Assembly (NCBI RefSeq): GCF_003605735.1
Contig: NZ_QXTJ01000039.1
Span: forward strand, 335,884-373,756
Origin: Pseudomonas sp. LS-2
GTDB lineage: Bacteria > Pseudomonadota > Gammaproteobacteria > Pseudomonadales > Pseudomonadaceae
Length of the DNA stretch: 37,873 nucleotides
Reading direction: 5' to 3'
In this document: piece after piece, positions 30,898 to 37,873 of the stretch
How positions within the stretch are numbered: position 1 is the first letter of the stretch
How the letters are laid out: every line of letters begins with the position of its first letter
Program-made: the position numbers and the translations under genes
The notes under the pieces: generated by a model
What the model saw: only the letters and a program-made list of their open reading frames with translations
What the model was told of the DNA's origin: nothing
Database searches by the model: none

Positions 30898-33486
30898 TTA
30901 TGCGTTGACGAGCGAGTGCTCATTGACGTGAGTGGCCGGCTGCAGTGGCAGCAGCGGTGCATGCGGATCGGCCTTGACCGACGCGCGCCAGGCTTCGAGC
31001 CAGGCTTCGTTGCCTTCTGCCCAGACCGCTTCGTGCAGGCGCGCCAGCGCAACAGGATCGCTCAGCAATTGCAGGCGTTCGTTGTTGTTCAGATGCTCCG
31101 GACCGCCCTTGATGGCGTGACGCACGCGCTCGACACGCATCCACTCGATAGGCTCGGCATGACGGTGACGCGAGGTCGCCAATGCACACGCCAGAGCGTT
31201 CTGCTGCGGATCGACGACGGCACGTACGAAACCATCGTTCAGAGCATGCCAGCGATTCTCGTGGGTGTACTGATCAGTGGAGACCAGTTCCTGCGGCGGG
31301 GTGTGCTCCTCTGGAATCAGGAACAGGCTTTCGTCACGCGCTTTCAGGCCCAGATTGGTCCGGCTGGAAATCACCGACACCGGGATCGACAGCATCAACG
31401 ACCCGACGATTGGCACCAACCACCACAGGAAGCTCGGGTTCAGCCAGGCCACCAACAAGGCCCAGGCAAAGCCCAGCAGGGTCTGTGGACCGTGACGCTT
31501 GACCGCTTCGCTCCACGGCGTCGAGTCGTCGTCACGCTGCGGCGAGTTCCAGGTCGCAGCCCAGCCGAGAAACGCGGCCAGTACGAAACGGGTATGGAAA
31601 ATCATCCGCACCGGGGCGAGCAGCATGGAGAACAGCATCTCCAGCAGCATCGACAAGGTGACTTTGATGCGACCGCCGTAACCGACTGCGCCCTTGGCCC
31701 AGATCAGCACGATACTGAGCAGTTTCGGCAGGAATAGCAGAACGATGGTGGTCGAGAACAACGCGACGGCTTTCTCCGGGTGCCACTGTGGCCACAGCGG
31801 ATAGAGCTGGCGCGGTTCGAGGAAGTACGTCGGCTCCATCAGCGTATTCACCGCCAGCAACGCGGTGGACAGCACCAGGAAGAAGAACCATAACGGTGCC
31901 GACAGATAAGACATCACGCCGGTCAGGAACACCGCGCGGTGTACCGGGTGCATGCCTTTGACCAGGAACAGGCGGAAGTTCATCAGGTTACCGTGGCACC
32001 AGCGACGGTCACGCTTGAGTTCATCCAGCAGGTTGGGCGGCAGTTCTTCATAACTGCCCGGCAGATCGTAGGCAATCCACACGCCCCAGCCCGCACGACG
32101 CATGAGCGCGGCTTCAACGAAGTCGTGAGACAGAATCGCACCGGCGAAAGCGCCTTTACCGGGCAACGGCGCCAGTGCGCAGTGCTCGATGAACGGCTTC
32201 ATGCGGATAATCGCGTTGTGACCCCAGTAGTGGGATTCACCCAACTGCCAGAAGTGCAGGCCGGCGGTGAAGAGCGGACCATAGACGCGGGTGGCGAACT
32301 GCTGCATGCGCGCATACAGCGTGTCCATGCCCGAGGCACGTGGCGCGGTCTGGATGATACCGGCGTCCGGGGTGGCTTCCATCAGGCGTACCAGACTGGT
32401 CAGGCACTCACCGCTCATGACCGAGTCAGCGTCGAGGACGACCATGTAACGGTAATCACCGCCCCAGCGACGGCAGAAGTCATCGAGGTTGCCGCTTTTG
32501 CGTTTTACGCGACGGCGGCGACGACGATAGAAGATCTTGCCGAAGCCGCCGGTTTCACGGCAGACGTCCAGCCAGGCCTGCTGCTCGGCAACGGCGATGT
32601 CGGTTTCGTTGGTGTCGCTGAGCACGAAGAAATCGAAGCGATCCAAGTCACCGGTAGCGGCAACCGACTCGAAAGTGGCGCGCAGACCGGCGAATACGCG
32701 AGGCACGTCTTCGTTGCAGATCGGCATCACCAGCGCGGTGCGGGCACCGGCTTCGATAGGCTCATTACCCGCGCTGGCGCCGGAAATACGGTATTTGTCG
32801 CGCCCGGTGAGCAACTCGAGGAAGCCCATCAGTGCCGTCCAGAAACCGGCGGATACCCAGCAGAACAAGATACCGAACAGCAGCAGAATGCTGGTCTGCA
32901 ACGCATATGGCATCACTTGAACAGCGGTTTGCCAGAGGGTCTGATGGCTGATTTCGTCGAACGAAACCAGCGACCAGCCTTGATACGGCAGGATGCCCTT
33001 CATGTAAAAGCCAGCGACGATGGTCTGGCCCAGCATGAGGATCAGCAGGATGTAGCGGCGGATAGAACCGACCGTACGCCAGCGCGCCTTGGGCAAATCA
33101 CGCGGCAAGTCATCCTTGCTCGGCTTCGGAGGGTTGGTTTTGCCGGTCAGCCGACGCCAGCCACGGTGCAGGATGTTGGTCCGCCATGGCTCCGGTACGA
33201 CTTTGGTCCGACGAATCGGCGGCGTCGCCTTCAAAACCACACGGCCACTGGCATCCACGCTCAGCATTTCTGCGTCTTGCAGTTCGTCAGCGGTCGTCAG
33301 TGTCAGACGACGGCCCACCGAAGCCTGGGCGGCCTCGGCGGAGTCGGTGACGGTCTGCGCCGAAAGGCGTTCATGCAGCTCAGCGAACGAGGTGCAGCTG
33401 GCCAGTTCGGCCCGCTGCTCGTCGCTCATTGGCAAATGTGCAAGGTACTCGGAAAGAGACTCTGGCACGGCTTGAGAATTACTCAT
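30898..33486 (-). CDS. opgH: Osmoregulated periplasmic glucan glucosyltransferase
   Basis: Inner-membrane glycosyltransferase (formerly MdoH) that makes the linear beta-1,2 glucan backbone from UDP-glucose. The 862-residue protein has a cytoplasmic N-terminus (to about 135), several membrane segments, and a family 2 glycosyltransferase domain with MPICNEDVPRVFAG, DADSVMSG (DxD-like metal site) and KRDRRWCHGN (the Q/RxxRW-type motif). It starts at ATG 33486, 8 bases inside the opgG stop, so translation is coupled. In P. syringae this pair is the hrpM locus, needed for plant pathogenicity; whether that holds here depends on the species. It ends at the terminator shared with the chemoreceptor. 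Confidence 0.96.
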   Translation of the reverse strand: MSNSQAVPESLSEYLAHLPMSDEQRAELASCTSFAELHERLSAQTVTDSAEAAQASVGRRLTLTTADELQDAEMLSVDASGRVVLKATPPIRRTKVVPEPWRTNILHRGWRRLTGKTNPPKPSKDDLPRDLPKARWRTVGSIRRYILLILMLGQTIVAGFYMKGILPYQGWSLVSFDEISHQTLWQTAVQVMPYALQTSILLLFGILFCWVSAGFWTALMGFLELLTGRDKYRISGASAGNEPIEAGARTALVMPICNEDVPRVFAGLRATFESVAATGDLDRFDFFVLSDTNETDIAVAEQQAWLDVCRETGGFGKIFYRRRRRRVKRKSGNLDDFCRRWGGDYRYMVVLDADSVMSGECLTSLVRLMEATPDAGIIQTAPRASGMDTLYARMQQFATRVYGPLFTAGLHFWQLGESHYWGHNAIIRMKPFIEHCALAPLPGKGAFAGAILSHDFVEAALMRRAGWGVWIAYDLPGSYEELPPNLLDELKRDRRWCHGNLMNFRLFLVKGMHPVHRAVFLTGVMSYLSAPLWFFFLVLSTALLAVNTLMEPTYFLEPRQLYPLWPQWHPEKAVALFSTTIVLLFLPKLLSIVLIWAKGAVGYGGRIKVTLSMLLEMLFSMLLAPVRMIFHTRFVLAAFLGWAATWNSPQRDDDSTPWSEAVKRHGPQTLLGFAWALLVAWLNPSFLWWLVPIVGSLMLSIPVSVISSRTNLGLKARDESLFLIPEEHTPPQELVSTDQYTHENRWHALNDGFVRAVVDPQQNALACALATSRHRHAEPIEWMRVERVRHAIKGGPEHLNNNERLQLLSDPVALARLHEAVWAEGNEAWLEAWRASVKADPHAPLLPLQPATHVNEHSLVNA

Positions 33487-35479
33487 CGGCTGGCAACTGG
33501 TAGCTCCAGGTCTCGGTCAGGACTTGTTGAATCATGGCCGGCCCCTGTTGGGTGGATGCAGCCTCTACCGCTGGCTGCGGGGTTTCTTTGCTGCCTTTGT
33601 TCGCCTTGGCGGCATCGCCTAGCGCGGCTTCAGGACGCGAGGCTTCGTCGGACTTGGCATCGGCGACCTTGGCAGCATCGGCAGGCTTGGCGGCATCGGC
33701 AGGCTTGGCGGCATCGGCTTTGGCCGCGTCTTTGCCGTCTGCCTTGGCGTCAGCTTTTGCATCTGCCTTGGCGACTTTGGCGTCCTTCGCGTCACCGACC
33801 TTCACGGCGTCGGTTTTCACGATTTCGGCTTTCTCGTCTTTCGGTGCCACTGCCACTACAGCCGGTTTGGCATCCGCTTTTTTCTCAGGCTTCTTGTCTG
33901 ATTTGTCAGCAGTGATGACCGCAGGTTCCTTACCCGGCTCGGCTGGAGTCTCGCGCAGCAGATAAGCGCGCATTTCCACAGGTTTGTTCGAGTCCTTGAC
34001 CTTCAGACGCAGCGTCAGACGCCAGCCCTTGGTAACAGGGTTGTAGCGCAGGTTGTTTTCCACCAGATCGGTGTTGTCATCGGTGGTGACCTGGCTGCGA
34101 ATCGCCGGATCTTCACCCATTTTGGCCAGTGTCGGGCCGACGAAATCGACCAGATAGGCAACGCTGCCGTCCGGCTGACGAATCAGGTTGGACTGCTTCA
34201 CGTCACCCGTGGAGCGCAGAGTCTGCTTGACCCAGCCCAGATCCGGCGAGTGAATGGAGTCTTCATCCATGGTCCAGTGCAGACGATAGTTGAAGTCAAT
34301 CGGCTGGCCTGGCTCAGGTTGGGTTTCCGGCTTCCAGAAGGCAACGATGTTGTCGTTGGTTTCGTCGGCAGTCGGGATTTCGACCAGATCGACAGTGCCC
34401 TTGCCCCAGTCACCCTTCGGCTCGATCCAGGCGCTCGGACGTTTGTCGTAGCGGTCGTCCAGGTCTTCGTAGTGGCTGAAGTTGCGACCACGTTGCAGCA
34501 GACCGAAACCACGTGGGTTTTCAACCGAGAAGCTGCTGACCGACAGATGTTTCGGGTTGTTCAGCGGACGCCAGATCCACTCGCCGTTGGCCGCCTGAAT
34601 CGACAGACCGCTGGAGTCGTGCAGCTCGCGGCGATAGTTGAGGACTTTCGACGGCTGGTTGGCGCCGAACAGGTACATGCTGGTCAGCGGCGCAACGCCC
34701 AGTTTGCCGACTTTGTCACGCAGATACATGCGCGATTGAACGTCGACAAGCGTGTTGGTGCCCGGACGCAGGGTCAGCTTGTAGGCGCCAGTGGCGCGCG
34801 GGGAATCCAGCAGCGCGAAGATCACCAGATGGTTGTCGTCAGTGCCCGGCTTCTCGATCCAGAACTCGGTGAACCGCGGAAATTCTTCACCGGACGGCAT
34901 CGCAGTGTCGATGGCCATGCCGCGTGCGGACAAGCCATAAACCTGACCTTTGCCGATGACGCGGAAATAGCTCGCGCCCAGCATGGTCATGATCTCGTCT
35001 TGCTTGTCGTCTTTGTTGATCGGGTAGGTGACGCGGAAACCAGCGTAACCCAGGTTCTCGGTCGACTTTGGATCAAACTTCACATCGCCGAAATCGAAGC
35101 GGCTCGGGTCGTACTTGATCTCGTTGACGGTGGTGGCCGTCACTTCGTTGATCTTGACCGGCGTGTCGAAGTGCATGCCCTGGTGGTAGAAGGACAGCTT
35201 GAACGGGGTTTTGTCATTGGCCCATTCCGCCTTGTCCTGCAGGAAGCGAATTTTCTGATAGTCGGCAAACTTCATGTCGCGGAATTCCGCAGGAAGGTTG
35301 CTCTTTGGCGCTACGAATTTCTGTCCGGCCAATTCTTTGGCCTTTGTCGCCACGTCGTCAAGATCGAACGCCCAGAGCTGACCGGCGCCGAAAAGACAAA
35401 ACAGAGCCGACCCGGCCAACAAGGCCCTGCGCAGGCGCTTGCCAGGGGTCTTTGGTGCATTACATGGACTAACAATCAC
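33479..35479 (-). CDS. opgG: Periplasmic glucan biosynthesis protein
   Basis: Periplasmic protein (formerly MdoG) that forms or remodels the branched osmoregulated glucans made by OpgH. The 666-residue protein starts at GTG 35479 (MIVSPCNAPKTPGKR), with GAGG about 7 bases upstream; the open frame runs two codons further to TTG, which would sit on the ribosome binding site. The signal peptide (1-37) has an RLRR basic region and ends GQLWA before FDLDD. The OpgG fold is recognised from FYHQGMHFDTPV, GYAGFRV, GASYFRV and FWIEKPG. From about residue 523 to 650 there is a Lys/Ala/Asp low-complexity stretch, then TETWSYQLPADE. This stretch is not part of the fold and is unusual. Confidence 0.95.
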   Translation of the reverse strand: MIVSPCNAPKTPGKRLRRALLAGSALFCLFGAGQLWAFDLDDVATKAKELAGQKFVAPKSNLPAEFRDMKFADYQKIRFLQDKAEWANDKTPFKLSFYHQGMHFDTPVKINEVTATTVNEIKYDPSRFDFGDVKFDPKSTENLGYAGFRVTYPINKDDKQDEIMTMLGASYFRVIGKGQVYGLSARGMAIDTAMPSGEEFPRFTEFWIEKPGTDDNHLVIFALLDSPRATGAYKLTLRPGTNTLVDVQSRMYLRDKVGKLGVAPLTSMYLFGANQPSKVLNYRRELHDSSGLSIQAANGEWIWRPLNNPKHLSVSSFSVENPRGFGLLQRGRNFSHYEDLDDRYDKRPSAWIEPKGDWGKGTVDLVEIPTADETNDNIVAFWKPETQPEPGQPIDFNYRLHWTMDEDSIHSPDLGWVKQTLRSTGDVKQSNLIRQPDGSVAYLVDFVGPTLAKMGEDPAIRSQVTTDDNTDLVENNLRYNPVTKGWRLTLRLKVKDSNKPVEMRAYLLRETPAEPGKEPAVITADKSDKKPEKKADAKPAVVAVAPKDEKAEIVKTDAVKVGDAKDAKVAKADAKADAKADGKDAAKADAAKPADAAKPADAAKVADAKSDEASRPEAALGDAAKANKGSKETPQPAVEAASTQQGPAMIQQVLTETWSYQLPADE
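33565..33910 (-). repeat. Ala-Lys-Asp codon repeats near the opgG 3' end
   Basis: Tandem repeats encode AKADAKADAKAD, KPADAAKPADAAK and similar units. The two neighbouring copies of GGCATCGGCAGGCTTGGC (about 33658-33716 on the plus strand) are identical over 18 bases, so this part was duplicated recently. Confidence 0.8.
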
Positions 35480-35691
35480 GAGCAACCCTCGCCGAAAACA
35501 GATGAAGAAACCAACGGCCAGCTATCAAATGCCGGGTTGGCGAGCATTGTTCCGACTCCGAAAGGGGCCAATGATTCCCCAAACGACGTCGGACCAGTCT
35601 GCGTTTTTACCAATTTGACGAGCAATCGCCCGTCTTTGTAGCGCGCGATTATCTAGTAGCCCGCGTTACAACGCATTAGGGGAAGCAAAGT

Positions 35692-35716
35692 ATTTATGGC
35701 TTTTTGCCTAATAAAT
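35692..35716. promoter_or_regulatory. AT-rich imperfect hairpin between dtd and opgG
   Basis: ATTTATGGC-TTTTT-GCCTAATAAAT pairs with a two-base bulge. It lies 28 bases beyond the dtd stop and about 210 bases before opgG. It could be a weak terminator of dtd or part of the opgG control region. The rest of the 35480-35743 gap is AT-rich and promoter-like (ATTATCTA at 35648), but no clear promoter was fixed. Confidence 0.35.
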
Positions 35717-35743
35717 TCGGGTATGGCAGCCAGAATCGCCGCT

Positions 35744-36181
35744 TTAGGTCTCCAGTAAAAATGTCACCGGGCCATCATTCACCAAATGCACCTGCATATC
35801 CGCACCAAATTGGCCCGCCGCTACCTGCCCGTGCGAGGTTTTAGCCTTCTCAAGCAGATAGTCAAACAGTTCAGCGCCCAAGGCAGGAGGCGCCGCTTTC
35901 GAGAAGCTTGGACGCATGCCGCTTCGTGTGTCTGCCGCCAATGTGAACTGTGAAACCAGCAACAGACCGCCCTTCACATCGCTCAACGATAGATTCATCT
36001 TGCCGTCGGCGTCGCTGAACACCCGATAGTTAAGCAGCTTGTGCAGCAATTTGTCGGCGCTGGCGCGGGTGTCCTGCGGTTCGACCCCCACCAATACCAG
36101 TAAACCCTGATCGATGGCGCCGACGGTTTCGCCAGCGACCTCGACGCGTGCGCCGCGCACGCGCTGAAGCAGACCTTTCAT
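35744..36181 (-). CDS. dtd: D-aminoacyl-tRNA deacylase
   Basis: Frees tRNA from mischarged D-amino acids in the cytoplasm. The 145-residue protein has MKGLLQRVRGARVEV, LLLVSQFTLAADTRSG with the SQFTL motif, and NDGPVTFLLET with the Gly-cisPro motif that gives chiral selectivity. GAGGAT precedes the ATG. It lies downstream of pip in the same direction, with a REP doublet between them. Confidence 0.97.
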   Translation of the reverse strand: MKGLLQRVRGARVEVAGETVGAIDQGLLVLVGVEPQDTRASADKLLHKLLNYRVFSDADGKMNLSLSDVKGGLLLVSQFTLAADTRSGMRPSFSKAAPPALGAELFDYLLEKAKTSHGQVAAGQFGADMQVHLVNDGPVTFLLET

Positions 36182-36212
36182 TCATGATCCTCGTTTTCCA
36201 GGGTTATCACCC

Positions 36213-36301
36213 TGTAGGAGCGCGCTTGCCCGCGATAGCGGTGTGTCAGGTGTCGATGAAATGTGCGGACTGACGCAATCGCGGGCAAGCGCGCTCCTAC
36301 A
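36213..36301. repeat. REP doublet (REPIN) between pip and dtd
   Basis: GCGCGCTTGCCCGC subtype with perfect or near-perfect arms TGTAGGAGCGCGCTTGCCCG. The loop has GTGTCAG and CTGACG, again the inner motif seen at 17454 and 18239. Confidence 0.9.
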
Positions 36302-36329
36302 GTAGACCCACTACCGCGTCCGACTCAGA

Positions 36330-37301
36330 TCACGCCTCTTCTGGCGGCAGATCCAGCAAACGGCGAGCCACTTGCGAGGCGGCGCGCACCAGCGCATCGG
36401 TGATACCCGGTTCCGACGCCGCGTGGCCCGCATCGCGAATCACCTGCAGTTCGCTGTTCGGCCACGCCTGATGCAGCTCCCATGCATTGTCCAGCGGGCA
36501 GATCACGTCGTACCGACCATGCACAATGATCCCCGGCAGGTGCGCGATTTTGGGCATGTCGCGAATCAACTGGTTCTCTTCAAGAAATGCATTGTTGGTG
36601 AAGTAGTGGCACTCGATCCGGGCGATCGACAGCGCGCGTTGCGGCTCGGAGAACCGATCAACCACCAACGGATTCGGACGCAGGGTCGCAGTGCGGCCTT
36701 CCCAGGTCGACCAGGCTTTGGCGGCGTGCATCTGCGCAATCTGGTCGTTGCCGATCAGACGCTTGTGAAAAGCGTTGAGCAGGTCGCCGCGCTCATCGAG
36801 CGGGATCGGTGCCAGATAGTCCTGCCAGTAATCCGGGAACAGACGGCTGGCGCCTTCCTGATAGAACCATTTGATCTCCTGCGGACGGCACAGAAAGATG
36901 CCGCGCAGAATCATTGCATGAACGCGATCAGGGTGGGTCTGGGCGTAGGCCAGCGCCAGCGTCGAGCCCCACGAGCCGCCGAACAGCACCCATTTGTCGA
37001 TGCCCAGGTGTTTGCGAATCCGCTCCAGGTCTTCGACCAGATGCCAGGTGGTGTTGTTTTCGAGATTGGCGTGGGGGGTGGAGCGACCGCAACCGCGCTG
37101 GTCGAAAGTGATGATGCGATACAGGTTCGGATCGAAGTAGCGACGGCTCTGCGCGTCGCATCCCGCACCCGGGCCACCGTGGATGAACACCACCGGCAAG
37201 CCTTCCGGCGAGCCGCTTTCATCGACGTACAGCACATGAGGCTCTTCCACTGCCAGATCGTGCCGGGCATAAGGTTTGATCTGCGGGTACAAAGTCTGCA
37301 T
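36330..37301 (-). CDS. pip: Proline iminopeptidase
   Basis: Serine aminopeptidase that removes N-terminal proline from peptides, cytoplasmic. The 323-residue alpha/beta hydrolase (family S33) has HGGPGAG (41-47), DQRGCGRS, the nucleophile in GGSWGS (S110), D265 in HGRYDVICP and H293 in DAGHAASEPG. Length and motifs match the family. GGAG is placed before the ATG at 37301. Upstream, TATGAT (37357-37352) with ATGATG 17 bases further out may be a promoter, but the -35 match is poor. No signal peptide. Confidence 0.95.
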   Translation of the reverse strand: MQTLYPQIKPYARHDLAVEEPHVLYVDESGSPEGLPVVFIHGGPGAGCDAQSRRYFDPNLYRIITFDQRGCGRSTPHANLENNTTWHLVEDLERIRKHLGIDKWVLFGGSWGSTLALAYAQTHPDRVHAMILRGIFLCRPQEIKWFYQEGASRLFPDYWQDYLAPIPLDERGDLLNAFHKRLIGNDQIAQMHAAKAWSTWEGRTATLRPNPLVVDRFSEPQRALSIARIECHYFTNNAFLEENQLIRDMPKIAHLPGIIVHGRYDVICPLDNAWELHQAWPNSELQVIRDAGHAASEPGITDALVRAASQVARRLLDLPPEEA

Positions 37302-37569
37302 AGGTGCTCCATAAGTCCAATTCAGGGGCTTCTATCTATCTGCCGTTGGGCATCATAAACCCGAATCCACGAATCATCATGCTTGCCTGTTTCTGCGCAG
37401 CTGTCACCCCTGTTCTCTGGGTGTCTGGGAGTTAAGACCAATCTGTGCAGTCCGGCTTGCCGGCGGCAGCGATTGCGAAGACGTCACCGCCGGCAAACGG
37501 AACGTCGCCCGGCCGGACTGCTACAGGGAAAGAAATGAACCTGAAGAGTTTTGTGAGCCGGGGGAGTCT
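37302..37569. other. Non-coding region between pip and the downstream ORFs
   Basis: Divergent control region: the pip leader (37302-37360), then an unassigned stretch, then the REP doublet at 37444-37525. No gene was seen in this interval. Confidence 0.6.
37444..37525. repeat. REP doublet, GCAGTCCGGCTTGCCGGCGG type, with altered right arm
   Basis: TGTGCAGTCCGGCTTGCCGG on the left; the right arm is broken into CACCGCCGGCAA and GGCCGGACTGCTACA by about 15 extra bases (ACGGAACGTCGCCC). Third copy of the family seen at 9808 and 11998. Confidence 0.8.
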
Positions 37570-37713
37570 ATGGCGGACAACAAGGTTGGAACGATCAATG
37601 CAAGCGTTTCCACCCACGCCTTTGAAGTTCAAATGCAGGCGAACCAGAGCGCTTTACCCGAGTCGAACCGAGGGTCGTGCAAGCGGAAATCTCATTCAAT
37701 TGGCAGGAAATAA
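37570..37713 (+). CDS. Possible small 47-residue protein of unknown function
   Basis: ATG at 37570 is preceded by a strong Shine-Dalgarno-like GGGGGAG (ending 37566, spacing short at 3 bases). The product begins MADNKVGTINASVS, a polar sequence with Gln/Asn/Ser in the first half and basic residues in the second (SCKRKSHSIGRK); it has one Cys, no membrane segment and no recognised family. It lies between the REP doublet and the start of glgP. The tail, rich in Arg/Lys/Ser, could also be chance. Existence of the gene is uncertain. Confidence 0.35.
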   Translation: MADNKVGTINASVSTHAFEVQMQANQSALPESNRGSCKRKSHSIGRK

Positions 37714-37778
37714 CCAACGACACGCCCTACAGTCAAACAACCCCTTTCAATCGTCCAACCAACTTGAGGTCGTACCCG

Positions 37779-37873
37779 ATGTCTCCGGAACCCAACGTTC
37801 GTGACGCTGAAGTGGCAGCCTTTCGTGAAGCTGTGCTCACCAAACTCGAGTATGCCGTCGGCATGGCTGCCGC
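37779..37873 (+). CDS. glgP: Glycogen/maltodextrin phosphorylase, first 31 codons (runs off window)
   Basis: ATG 37779 with GAGG 9 bases upstream opens MSPEPNVRDAEVAAFREAVL and continues TKLEYAVGMAA to the edge. From memory this strongly resembles the N-terminus of Pseudomonas glycogen phosphorylase (of the form MSQEP.VRE.EVAAFRDAVL.KL.YAVG). The enzyme releases glucose-1-phosphate from storage glucan. With only 31 residues and no catalytic motif in view, the call is tentative. Confidence 0.7.
   Translation, partial: MSPEPNVRDAEVAAFREAVLTKLEYAVGMAA

Noticed and set aside
31939..33915. 658-codon plus-strand open frame
   Set aside because: Antisense of opgH and part of opgG; composition typical of a shadow frame.
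37352..37380. Sigma-70 promoter for pip
   Set aside because: The -10 element TATGAT is good but the -35 (ATGATG) matches only three of six bases; not listed as a feature.
2029..37525. CRISPR array suggested by many similar repeats
   Set aside because: Copies are scattered kilobases apart, are inverted doublets and lie in gene gaps; there is no regular repeat-spacer unit.
1..37873. Horizontally acquired island or undescribed defence system
   Set aside because: Every protein-coding gene but the small ORF belongs to a core Pseudomonas family, order is conserved, and no integrase, tRNA junction, toxin pair or odd base composition was noticed.

Overview
The window is ordinary, well-ordered chromosome of a Pseudomonas. 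The protein sequences, the gene order (mrcA, malic enzyme, rpmE, priA, argS, hslVU, the pha cluster, ubi, his, tat, rsmE, chemoreceptors, opgGH, dtd, pip) and the many GTAGGAGCG.GCTTGCCCGCGAT-type REP repeats all point to that genus. From memory, the order is the same as the PA5045-PA5080 stretch of P. aeruginosa. The REP types and the medium-chain-length PHA cluster fit the fluorescens/syringae side of the genus, but the species cannot be settled by reading alone. No mobile element, CRISPR array, tRNA or rRNA was found.

Layout. 1-2024: 3' part of mrcA (PBP1A), facing a malic enzyme gene across a shared terminator. 3637-4685: rpmE and a secreted thermonuclease gene, leftward. 4854-9772: priA, argS and a SPOR-domain gene, rightward. 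9926-11936: hslVU behind a clear heat-shock promoter. 12099-19756: a DUF971 gene, then phaC1-phaZ-phaC2-phaD rightward, converging with phaI-phaF leftward. 19982-20260: another small PHA-associated gene. 20402-23411: ubiE-ubiJ-ubiB, overlapping. 23472-24199: hisI-hisE. 24243-26530: tatABC and rsmE. 26784-30832: two tandem chemoreceptors of the helical-bimodular type. 30898-35479: opgG-opgH (the hrpM locus of P. syringae), leftward. 35744-37301: dtd and pip, leftward. 37779 to the end: the first codons of a glycogen phosphorylase gene.

How it works together. The pha block is a full medium-chain-length polyhydroxyalkanoate system: two polymerases, a depolymerase, a TetR-family regulator and two phasins. 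ubiE/J/B supply ubiquinone biosynthesis, tatABC export folded proteins, hisI/hisE perform adjacent histidine steps, and opgGH make periplasmic glucans.

The most interesting non-coding content is (a) three close matches to alternative sigma-factor promoters: sigma-32 at hslV, sigma-54 at phaC1 and sigma-28 at the first chemoreceptor; (b) a dozen REP doublets in nearly every larger gap, including two inside the phaC1ZC2D operon, with co-varying arms and a shared loop motif; (c) a strong hairpin before phaC2; and (d) a possible 47-codon ORF ahead of glgP. I saw no undescribed defence or mobile system.
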